From Roseivirga sp. (GTDB taxonomy: Bacteria > Bacteroidota > Bacteroidia > Cytophagales > Cyclobacteriaceae): a stretch of 64,000 bases of DNA. A model generated the notes under the pieces. It was not told the DNA's origin and searched no databases. It saw only the letters and a list, made by a program, of their open reading frames with translations. The position numbers were made by a program, and so were the translations under genes. The stretch lies in NCBI GenBank assembly GCA_018402485.1, contig JAGYIY010000001.1, positions 342,001 to 406,000 on the forward strand, given 5' to 3'. Position 1 is the stretch's first letter; each line of letters opens with the position of its first letter. This document shows, piece by piece, positions 1 through 5,768 of this stretch.

Positions 1-161
1 AGGAGTTCAATAATGGACTCTTCACGATCCATTTCGTTTAAACTCCTCAAAGCACCTTCTAACTTACCAGCATGTTGTAAATAGTAGAATAGCAACTCCT
101 CAATATCATTGATACTATATTGAAAGTTGGGCCAGTCGTTTTGTTGCCAATTATACCTCAT
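1..161 (-). CDS. Fic family protein, DUF4172-type N-terminus (partial)
   Basis: This is the first 53 codons of a minus-strand gene that runs off the left edge. The ATG is at 161-159. The start reads MRYNWQQNDWPNF, followed by a helical stretch with ELLFYYLQHAGKLEGAL. That is the typical opening of the DUF4172 domain found in front of Fic (AMP-transferase) domains in Bacteroidota. The Fic catalytic motif itself would lie outside the window, so the call rests on the N-terminal domain only. The gene diverges from the repeat-linked genes to its right and has a concentric palindrome over its promoter. Confidence 0.7.
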   Translation of the reverse strand, partial: MRYNWQQNDWPNFQYSINDIEELLFYYLQHAGKLEGALRSLNEMDREESIIEL

Positions 162-234
162 GAGCTGATTCGAACTTATTTACGGCTCAAATATAGTAAA
201 ATAATGAGCCGAATAGATTTAATTATCAGCTCAT
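160..234 (-). promoter_or_regulatory. Concentric palindrome over the fic promoter
   Basis: Two nested inverted repeats share one centre at position 197. The outer arms are ATGAGCTGAT (160-169) and ATCAGCTCAT (225-234). The inner arms are CGGCTCA (183-189) and TGAGCCG (205-211). On the minus strand the inner arm overlaps TATATTTG (188-195 reversed), which fits the Bacteroidota -7 consensus TAnnTTTG. The outer left arm overlaps the start codon at 161. I read this as an operator for autoregulation, which is inference. The symmetry itself is visible in the sequence. Confidence 0.5.
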
Positions 235-362
235 CAGTTAGTTTAAGTGTAAGGGCCCCCTATGTTGAAACCTTCAAAATCCCGTTATGTATTGAAAACC
301 TAATTCCTTAAAACACAAGGCCTCGGCTGCAACTTTGAATAACAGGGGGAGCAATCAATGGA

Positions 363-389
363 AAGGTCAGCAATTGCTGACCTTTTTTT
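363..389 (+). terminator. Intrinsic terminator of repeat copy A
   Basis: A perfect 22-base palindrome at 363-384 is followed by a T-run reaching 389. It stands just upstream of the GIY-YIG start at 397, so the nuclease gene is insulated from transcription arriving from the left. Confidence 0.8.
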
Positions 390-396
390 GTTTACA

Positions 397-684
397 ATGA
401 GTCACACCACTTATATACTTTATTCTAAGAAAATCGATAAGTTCTACATCGGATACTCCTCAGATTTTTCTGAAAGACTTAAATACCACAACAACCCTCA
501 AAAGAATCGGATATGGACAAAAAGAGGAATCCCTTGGGAAACGTTTCTTGTCATTAACGACCTGGATTCCTCAATGGCCAGAAAGATCGAGCACTACCTG
601 AAAAGCATGAAATCAAGGAAATTCCTTATCGAGCTAAAAAATGATCCCCAAAAAATAAAAGCACTCATCAAAAGGCTTAATTAA
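397..684 (+). CDS. GIY-YIG nuclease family protein (copy A)
   Basis: A 95-residue single-domain GIY-YIG nuclease. The paired motifs are YILY (residues 6-9) and YIGY (17-20). Arg27 in the ERLKYH segment and Glu65 in KIEHYLK match the family's catalytic arginine and metal-binding glutamate. A longer reading frame opens at 358, but its first 13 codons run through the terminator hairpin, so ATG 397 is the better start. The protein is basic and has no extra DNA-binding domain. Short proteins of this kind are often annotated as UvrC-like, and the cellular role is not established. Copies at 3985 and 9943 differ by a residue or so (Thr4 or Thr5 region). Confidence 0.85.
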   Translation: MSHTTYILYSKKIDKFYIGYSSDFSERLKYHNNPQKNRIWTKRGIPWETFLVINDLDSSMARKIEHYLKSMKSRKFLIELKNDPQKIKALIKRLN

Positions 685-767
685 CCTCCGATCACGATAC
701 AAGAGGAAAGGTTTGGTGGTTCGAGCCAAACAGCAATGGAGGTAAGGAAAGAATCATTTCTCCTTCC

Positions 768-832
768 CTCAGTTGGTTAGAGCATCTGATCCCGATGCAT
801 CGGGAAGGGTCCTTGGTTCAAGCCCAAGAGGG
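768..832 (+). other. tRNA-like remnant after GIY-YIG copy A
   Basis: The stretch starts CTCAGTTGGTTAGAG, which reads like a tRNA D-arm. It ends with CTTGGTTCAAGCCCAAG, which folds like a T-arm with its loop. Between them sits the palindrome CCCGATGCATCGGG in place of an anticodon arm. The acceptor ends do not pair properly and there is no CCA, so I do not call a functional tRNA. A second T-arm-like hairpin with GGTTCGAGCC lies just upstream, around 709-730. The same arrangement recurs at 4356. Confidence 0.5.
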
Positions 833-944
833 ACGGCCGAGCGTAACGAAAATGTCCAGTGGACATTTTTAGCGAAGTAGCGAGCTGGCGGGTTGGCGAA
901 ATGCCTTACGTTTCATACCCGAAACATTGTGCCTCATGTCAACA

Positions 945-1039
945 AACGAGAGTAAAGACTACCTCTAAAAATACAATAAGGGTAATTATTTTGTATTTTT
1001 ACCCTCGTTAAGAATTCAAGTGTAAAAGTTACTCTCGTT
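945..1039 (+). promoter_or_regulatory. Concentric palindrome upstream of the second fic gene
   Basis: Four related 11-base half-sites are symmetric about position 992. They are AACGAGAGTAA (945-955), AATAAGGGTAA (975-985), TTACCCTCGTT (999-1009) and TTACTCTCGTT (1029-1039). Each pair is spaced 30 bases start to start. The last half-site abuts the ATG at 1040. A further inverted pair AAAATACAA/TTGTATTTT (967-975 and 991-999) lies inside. The design matches that at 160-234 with a different half-site, so an operator read by the Fic protein's own C-terminal winged helix is plausible but unproven. Confidence 0.5.
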
Positions 1040-2122
1040 ATGAAGGGCTTCAATAAATCTCGACCGTATAATGATCTCCCGCTACTTCCTCCTCAAGCTG
1101 AATTGGAGACTAAGGAGATTTTAACAAAAACCATTAGGGCTAGTAGAGCTTTAGCTCAACTTAATGGTGCAATAAGAAATCTTCCCAACCCTAGTCTATT
1201 TCTGGACACACTTCACCTACAAGAAGCAAAGGCAAGTTCTGAAATCGAGAATATCATTACGACTAATGACGACCTATTTCAAGCTGTAGTTGCAGATAAG
1301 AAATTCGACAACCCTGCAACCAAGGAAGTGATTAGCTATAAAGAAGCTATTTGGTTGGGGTTTAGTCGACTCGAGAAACGACCATTCATAACAACTAACC
1401 TTTGTATTGAGCTCGTACAGTGTATTAAACAAAATACTGCGGGAATTAGAACTACACCGGGGACTACGCTATCCAACCGACAAGGAGAAGTAATCTACAC
1501 TCCGCCTTCGGGAGAACAAGTGATACGAGAGAAAATGGCCAATCTCGAAACATTTATCAATGAAACTGATTCAATAGACCCTCTTATAAAAATGGCTATT
1601 TCACACTACCAGTTTGAAGCAATACATCCATTTTCAGACGGAAATGGAAGAACAGGTCGCATTCTACTTTTACTTCAATTAAAACTGGAGAAACTCTTAG
1701 ACGTACCTGCTCTTTTCCTGAGTGAGTACATAATTAAACATAAAGACATGTACTATGAAGGATTAAGATCTGTAACGGAGAATAACGACTGGTCTACATT
1801 CATACGCTACATGCTGGATATGGTAGAAACAACGGCAATTAAAGGTTTAGACAGACTAGAGTCAATAGTTCAACTCATGGATACCACCGGACAAGAAATA
1901 AAAGAGAAGCTCCCTAAAGTCTATTCCAAAGATTTAGTTGAAGTCATCTTCAAACTTCCCTACACTAAGAGACAAAACCTGATTAACGCAGATTTAGGCA
2001 CCCCAAAAACAGTTGGGAATTATCTCATAGCACTAGAAGAAGCAGGTTTCCTTAAATCAATGAAGGTTGGTAAAGAAAAATTATATCTGAACCTGCCATT
2101 AATGAACATTCTGGAAAACTAA
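1040..2122 (+). CDS. Fic family protein with N-terminal inhibitory motif and C-terminal winged helix
   Basis: A 360-residue Fic protein, presumed to AMPylate (or otherwise NMP-modify) a protein target. The catalytic motif HPFSDGNGRTGR is at residues 196-207 and is complete. An inhibitory-helix motif of the (S/T)xxxE(G/N) type, SSEIEN, is at 66-71, so activity is probably held in check within the same chain. The last 60 residues (TKRQNLINADLGTPKTVGNY) look like a winged helix-turn-helix. ATG 1040 directly follows a half-site of the upstream palindrome. The stop lies 48 bases before repeat copy B, whose terminator probably ends the transcript. Confidence 0.88.
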   Translation: MKGFNKSRPYNDLPLLPPQAELETKEILTKTIRASRALAQLNGAIRNLPNPSLFLDTLHLQEAKASSEIENIITTNDDLFQAVVADKKFDNPATKEVISYKEAIWLGFSRLEKRPFITTNLCIELVQCIKQNTAGIRTTPGTTLSNRQGEVIYTPPSGEQVIREKMANLETFINETDSIDPLIKMAISHYQFEAIHPFSDGNGRTGRILLLLQLKLEKLLDVPALFLSEYIIKHKDMYYEGLRSVTENNDWSTFIRYMLDMVETTAIKGLDRLESIVQLMDTTGQEIKEKLPKVYSKDLVEVIFKLPYTKRQNLINADLGTPKTVGNYLIALEEAGFLKSMKVGKEKLYLNLPLMNILEN

Positions 2123-2284
2123 AAACACCAAAGGCACTTTCGATGTGAGCGTTCAATTTACTGAAGTACTGTAAGGGCCCCCTATGTTGAAACCTTCAAA
2201 ACCCCGTTATGTATTGAAAACCTAATTCCTTAAAACACAAGGCCTCGGCTGCAACTTTGAATAACAGGGGGAGCAATCAATGTA

Positions 2285-2312
2285 AAGGTCAGCAATTGCT
2301 GACCTTTTTTTG
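2285..2312 (+). terminator. Intrinsic terminator of repeat copy B
   Basis: The same perfect 22-base palindrome plus T-run as in copy A. It lies about 160 bases downstream of the fic stop codon and is the first terminator after it. Confidence 0.8.
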
Positions 2313-2318
2313 TTTACA

Positions 2319-2363
2319 ATGAGTCACGCCACTTCTATACTTTATTCTAAGAAAATCGATAAG
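2319..2363 (+). pseudogene. GIY-YIG nuclease stump (copy B)
   Basis: Only the first 15 codons remain (MSHATSILYSKKIDK). The frame is cut by the left end of the IS3-like element. The protein would lack the YIG half and the catalytic residues. Confidence 0.8.
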
Positions 2364-2425
2364 TATAACACTCCCCAATTACTAGACCAAAAGTATCAGT
2401 GACAAAGTTAATAATTGAGTTTAAT

Positions 2426-2845
2426 TTATGCTGCTTTTTTAATCATTTTAAAATATCTTTCTTCGGGTTTCTCTTTTGTGGTATGGTGTACCTTTTGATT
2501 ATAATACGCTATGTGTGATTTAATCCCCTGCAACAGTTCGAAACCGTCATCACATGGATTCAGGTAGATGTAGTCATATTTGATAGACTTCCAGAATCTT
2601 TCAATATAAGCATTGTCTAAAGCACGGCCTTTTCCATCCATAGAAACCCTAATGTTTTGCCCTTCAAGGTAATTGATCCATAGCGAAGAAGTGTATTGAC
2701 TACCTTGATCAGAATTAATGATCTCTGGTTTACCATGGGTACTGATAGCTTCTTCTAGTACTTCGCACTGCTTTCTGATGGATAAGGATTTGTAGTCAGG
2801 CGAAACTAATCTGCAACGTTCTTTCATGTCCCCAGCTTCTCGCAA
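2426..2845 (-). pseudogene. IS3-family transposase orfB, C-terminal half
   Basis: The fragment keeps the second Asp of the DDE triad (IINSDQGSQYTS) and the Glu (NAYIERFWKSIKYDY). The N-terminal helix-turn-helix and the segment with the first catalytic Asp are missing, so the protein cannot be an active transposase. The deletion joint lies at the orfA/orfB junction around 2824-2845. Confidence 0.8.
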
Positions 2846-3117
2846 CTTTTTTTTAAAAAGTCATTCTCCACTTTCAACTCACCAATTTTGGCATATAGTT
2901 GTTCCAATTCAGGTTCCTCCTCCGTTTTCTTTGAATGTCCTTTATCAAATACTGTTGACATATTCTCTAAAAACTCCCCTTTCCACTTGGAAATGACAAC
3001 GGAGCTCACTTCATATTTCTTTGATAATTCAGCAAGTGTATGCTGATTTTTGATTGCTTCAACGGCTACTTTAGCCTTAAAGGCCGGAGAAAATTTACGT
3101 CTTGTTCGCTTCTTCAT
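2824..3117 (-). CDS. IS3-family transposase orfA
   Basis: A 97-residue HTH protein starting MKKRTRRKFSPAFKAKVAVE. It has a helix-turn-helix (TLAELSKKYEVSSVVISKW) and a C-terminal leucine-zipper-like coiled coil (LEQLYAKIGELKVENDFLKK). This is the normal orfA layout, and the gene seems intact. An upstream ATG at 3162 would add 15 residues, but the family normally begins at MKKR. Without a whole orfB it could at most bind the IS ends, perhaps repressing relatives. Confidence 0.75.
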   Translation of the reverse strand: MKKRTRRKFSPAFKAKVAVEAIKNQHTLAELSKKYEVSSVVISKWKGEFLENMSTVFDKGHSKKTEEEPELEQLYAKIGELKVENDFLKKSCEKLGT

Positions 3118-3178
3118 AAGGTTAAATTTAAATGGTTTTTTTAACTTAACCTTTGGTCTCAATTTAGGAGAGTATTAT

Positions 3179-3486
3179 TTAAAAACTGATTTATTTAACA
3201 CTTAATTTCTTCCTGAGAACGTAATTCATTAAAACATAAAGTCTCGGGTGCGACTTCTAGTAATATAGGAGGAGCCATCTCAGACAGGATGTTATTTTTG
3301 ATTTCCTATTTGTTTCTTAAAACTATAGAGAACAAAATGATAGGCTCGATTTTGGGGGTAAAAATGTGGTTACATCCATCAAAATTGAAATCTTCGAATT
3401 TTTCCTTAAAGATGCAACCAAGGATCTTTTTTTTGGTCTTTCCATCTTTTTCATTATTTTTGAAACATAACTTAAAATAACAATCC
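3179..3486 (+). repeat. Non-coding stretch with a diverged copy of the repeat leader
   Basis: Bases 3219-3282 align with the leader of the GIY-YIG unit at many positions: TAATTC, TTAAAACA, CTCGG, TGC, ACTT and a final GGAGC are kept. Here the leader is followed by neither the terminator palindrome nor a nuclease gene. Two short open frames in 3289-3515 on opposite strands have no family features and I leave them out. I see nothing else in this stretch. Confidence 0.55.
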
Positions 3487-3849
3487 ATGAGAATAAAAAT
3501 TATTTCTGAACCCAATCAAAAATTAAAATATGTTGATCCTGATTTTGATACGGAAGGAGTTGATGAAGACGATTATGAATATATATACTGCGAAGATTTT
3601 TTTTCCAGTGGTTACGCTGATGACTGCATTGCAAATTCAATTTTTGATTACGATTATGAAAAAGGTATCGCCAAATTTGAATTTGAAGGTACTGATAATG
3701 AACTTATTGAATCCGGCGAAGATTGTGATGGAAGTGCGGAACTATGGAGTGTATATGAACGAATTGAAAAGTTTGCAGAGGAATTTAATATTGTCTGGGA
3801 AACTTGTGAATTTATAGATGATTCTGGAGAAGATTGGGCAAAAAATTAA
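3487..3849 (+). CDS. Small acidic protein of unknown function
   Basis: A 120-residue, strongly acidic protein (many Asp/Glu, e.g. DFDTEGVDEDDYEY) with no signal peptide or membrane segment. I do not recognise a family. Acidic single-domain proteins dispersed in accessory islands are often immunity proteins or antitoxins, but no partner is adjacent. A segment FFSSGYADD resembles YFSSGTLI in the other acidic orphan at 9339; this may be chance. Its stop is about 64 bases before repeat copy C, whose terminator would end the transcript. Confidence 0.65.
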   Translation: MRIKIISEPNQKLKYVDPDFDTEGVDEDDYEYIYCEDFFSSGYADDCIANSIFDYDYEKGIAKFEFEGTDNELIESGEDCDGSAELWSVYERIEKFAEEFNIVWETCEFIDDSGEDWAKN

Positions 3850-3950
3850 TCATATCTTCCTTTAATTATGCAACTTCTAATCTTCAAAATGAATCAATAA
3901 AAGGTATGCCCGCGCTGCAACTTTGAATAACAGGGGGAGCAATCAATGGA

Positions 3951-3978
3951 AAGGTCAGCAATTGCTGACCTTTTTTTG
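3951..3978 (+). terminator. Intrinsic terminator of repeat copy C
   Basis: The 22-base palindrome plus T-run, about 100 bases after the stop of the acidic protein gene. Confidence 0.8.
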
Positions 3979-3984
3979 TTTACA

Positions 3985-4272
3985 ATGAGTCACGCCACCT
4001 ATATACTTTATTCTAAGAAAATCGATAAGTTCTACATCGGATACTCCTCAGATTTTTCTGAAAGACTTAAATACCACAACAACCCTCAAAAGAATCGGAT
4101 ATGGACAAAAAGAGGAATCCCTTGGGAAACGTTTCTTGTCATTAACGACCTGGATTCCTCAATGGCCAGAAAGATCGAGCACTACCTGAAAAGCATGAAA
4201 TCAAGGAAATTCCTTATCGAGCTAAAAAATGATCCCCAAAAAATAAAAGCACTCATCAAAAGGCTTAATTAA
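3985..4272 (+). CDS. GIY-YIG nuclease family protein (copy C)
   Basis: A 95-residue GIY-YIG domain essentially identical to copy A (start MSHATYILYS). The YILY and YIGY motifs, Arg27 and Glu65 are all present. The frame is open upstream to 3946, but those codons lie within the terminator, so ATG 3985 is used. The near absence of substitutions between copies, including silent ones, points to recent duplication or gene conversion. Confidence 0.85.
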   Translation: MSHATYILYSKKIDKFYIGYSSDFSERLKYHNNPQKNRIWTKRGIPWETFLVINDLDSSMARKIEHYLKSMKSRKFLIELKNDPQKIKALIKRLN

Positions 4273-4355
4273 CCTCCGATCACGATACAAGAGGAAAGGT
4301 TTGGTGGTTCGAGCCAAACAGCAATGGAGGTAAGGAAAGAATCATTTCTCCTTCC

Positions 4356-4420
4356 CTCAGTTGGTTAGAGCATCTGATCCCGATGCATCGGGAAGGGTCC
4401 TTGGTTCAAGCCCAAGAGGG
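4356..4420 (+). other. tRNA-like remnant after GIY-YIG copy C
   Basis: Same D-arm-like CTCAGTTGGTTAGAG, central CCCGATGCATCGGG palindrome and T-arm-like GGTTCAAGCC as at 768-832, base for base as far as I can follow. It is not a functional tRNA, since there is no pairing acceptor stem and no proper anticodon loop. Confidence 0.5.
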
Positions 4421-4554
4421 ACGGCCGAGCGTAAAGAAAATGTCCAGTGGACATTTTTAGCGAAGGGCGAGATGGCGCGCTGGCCGAAATGATAAAACCG
4501 TTATACTTCAGTTTTAAACGACTCTATTTAGGGCCCCTTACAAAATGTTTTTTA

Positions 4555-5529
4555 TTAAAATTTCCCAATTAATTCAGCAAAATCAGGATTAAAAGATTTA
4601 TTAACCTCTAGATAGAATTTTTTTATTTGGTTCATATCATTCCAACTAGATACTTCTTCATTCATACTTCGAGATAAACCAATTAACCCATTTACATCTT
4701 TCTTGCCAATGAATTTTTTGTCAATCTCAAGAACGCTCTTAATCTGATTAGAATACTTTGAAAAGTATGATGAGTAATTATCAGATAAAGCTATTTCGAA
4801 AAAACTTTTTGGAACCAAATCGCTTTTATAACGATTCAAACTAAAGCCGACAGGAACTAAATTTTCTATGATATTTCCAGGACCACCTGCTGATTTTGGA
4901 ACAAAATGATCTATGTCAATTATATGTCCTATAGAGCTATTTTGATTAAAAAAAGAGTGTATTCTTAGGCGTAAATCTCCTGGAATTTCTTTATCCAATT
5001 TATGTATCGACTTGAGATTATATTTAATATTTTTCTTGTCTAATAAGTATTTCATTTCATCTCCAGTCAACTTAAAAAATACATGGCTAAGGCCTGCATT
5101 TAAGGATGCATCAAACCTTTGTAATGGACCATTATAAGGTATGGTTTTATCAAGTAGTTTTTGATCAATAAAGTACTCGTGTATTTTCAATTTTACATTA
5201 GGATTTTTTGAAAGTTTCTTGTCAAATTGTCTAATCTTCATTAACCAATAAGAATCATCATTAAATCTTTCTGATAATTCTAAAGCTTTACTTACTGAGC
5301 TATATTCTTCTACTAATTTCGAATCGACAACCTTTCCTTTGGCATAAATACCACCACTAGTTTCAGCTACATAAATAAAATCACCTTTATCTAAACCAAT
5401 TGACGCTGGTAATCTATTTTGATCTGTTATTATTATTTCAAAATATCCTTTATTCCGTGAATTACCTTTTTTGAGTTCTCTAAAAACATTACTCCTCTTA
5501 ATTAAATAAGCAGAAGGTTTTTTAGGCAT
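4555..5529 (-). CDS. EVE/PUA-like plus HNH endonuclease, putative modified-DNA restriction factor
   Basis: A 324-residue protein. I start it at ATG 5529 because a strong GGAGG lies 7 bases upstream; the open frame continues to 5649. The first 100 or so residues (LDKGDFIYVAETSGGIYAKG, then YWLMKIRQF) resemble the EVE/PUA-like fold that reads modified bases. Residues about 205-240 form an HNH core: IDHFVPKSAGGPGN, then ENLVPVGFSLNRYKSD. EVE-HNH fusions are known as restriction factors against modified phage DNA; that role here is inference. It follows the DUF2779 gene and a restriction-methylase stump on the same strand. Confidence 0.72.
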   Translation of the reverse strand: MPKKPSAYLIKRSNVFRELKKGNSRNKGYFEIIITDQNRLPASIGLDKGDFIYVAETSGGIYAKGKVVDSKLVEEYSSVSKALELSERFNDDSYWLMKIRQFDKKLSKNPNVKLKIHEYFIDQKLLDKTIPYNGPLQRFDASLNAGLSHVFFKLTGDEMKYLLDKKNIKYNLKSIHKLDKEIPGDLRLRIHSFFNQNSSIGHIIDIDHFVPKSAGGPGNIIENLVPVGFSLNRYKSDLVPKSFFEIALSDNYSSYFSKYSNQIKSVLEIDKKFIGKKDVNGLIGLSRSMNEEVSSWNDMNQIKKFYLEVNKSFNPDFAELIGKF

Positions 5530-5602
5530 TGTCAAACCTCCAATATAGTTAGCGTCTTTAAGGTGTTCTATTTCTCTCATGATTAATTCATTAATACAAT
5601 TC

Positions 5603-5767
5603 TTATTCAAAGTTAAATGAGTCCGTCTTTTTAAGCTTGTTCGTCGCATCTACATCTGAACATAAAGTCTCCAAAAGAATTTTAAGGGTGCCTCTGAAGG
5701 TATGTTCAGTAGCATTTCCTTTAATATATTCTCGATTAATCTCGTTTATGTAATTCTGTATATCCAT
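5603..5767 (-). pseudogene. N-terminal stump of a restriction-methylase (type IIG-like)
   Basis: A 54-codon frame starts one base after the DUF2779 stop codon. It begins MDIQNYINEINREYIKGNAT and continues EHTFRGTLKILLETL. That opening is typical of large Eco57I/type IIG-like restriction-methylases in Bacteroidota. Normal proteins of this kind run to around 1,000 residues, but this one ends in TDSFNFE and a stop. The tight spacing says it was once co-transcribed with the DUF2779 gene. A small real protein cannot be excluded. Confidence 0.5.
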
Positions 5768-5768
5768 T

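Larger units (their letters stand above)
249..902 (+). repeat. GIY-YIG repeat unit, copy A (full length)
   Basis: This is the longest copy of a dispersed unit also seen at 2170, 3913 and 9794. In order it has a leader of about 110 bases starting GTAAGGGCCCCC, the motif GGGGGAGCAATC, a perfect intrinsic terminator, a GIY-YIG gene, and a tail. The tail holds tRNA-like arms, the palindrome CCCGATGCATCGGG (790-803) and a hairpin AAAATGTCC/GGACATTTT (849-869). The nuclease gene is almost identical in three copies, so the spread or homogenisation is recent. The ends are set by where copies stop matching and are approximate. Confidence 0.85.
2170..2363 (+). repeat. GIY-YIG repeat unit, copy B (truncated)
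   Basis: Leader and terminator match copy A closely, but homology stops 45 bases into the nuclease gene, where an IS-like left end begins (2364). The rest of the unit is missing. Sequence beyond the IS right end does not continue the gene, so the truncation came with a deletion or recombination and was not a simple insertion. Confidence 0.85.
2364..3178 (-). mobile_element. Internally deleted IS3-family element
   Basis: The ends form imperfect inverted repeats. The left end reads ATAACACTCCCCAATTACTA and the right end, reversed, ATAATACTCTCCTAAATTGA; both continue into GAGACCAAA-like sequence. Inside are a complete orfA and only the C-terminal half of orfB, in minus orientation. At about 815 bp the element is far shorter than the usual 1.2-1.5 kb, so it is a non-autonomous deletion derivative. 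No target duplication is visible between the flanks. Confidence 0.75.
3913..4492 (+). repeat. GIY-YIG repeat unit, copy C
   Basis: Matches copy A from the GCTGCAACTTTGAATAAC part of the leader to the tail hairpin. The first 60 or so leader bases are missing. Both tRNA-like arms and the AAAATGTCC/GGACATTTT hairpin (4437-4457) are present. Just past the end, at about 4523-4542, the bases TTTAGGGGCCC on the minus strand resemble the start of a leader in the opposite orientation. Confidence 0.85.

Noticed and set aside
120-311. Plus-strand open frame of 63 codons
   Set aside because: It lies across the fic N-terminus, its promoter palindrome and the repeat leader, and shows no protein family features.
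768-832. tRNA gene
   Set aside because: D-arm and T-arm are present in outline, but the acceptor stem does not pair and the anticodon arm is a palindrome without a usable loop.
3289-3515. Short open frames on both strands
   Set aside because: Low-complexity hydrophobic or lysine-rich translations, overlapping each other, no start signals or homology pattern.
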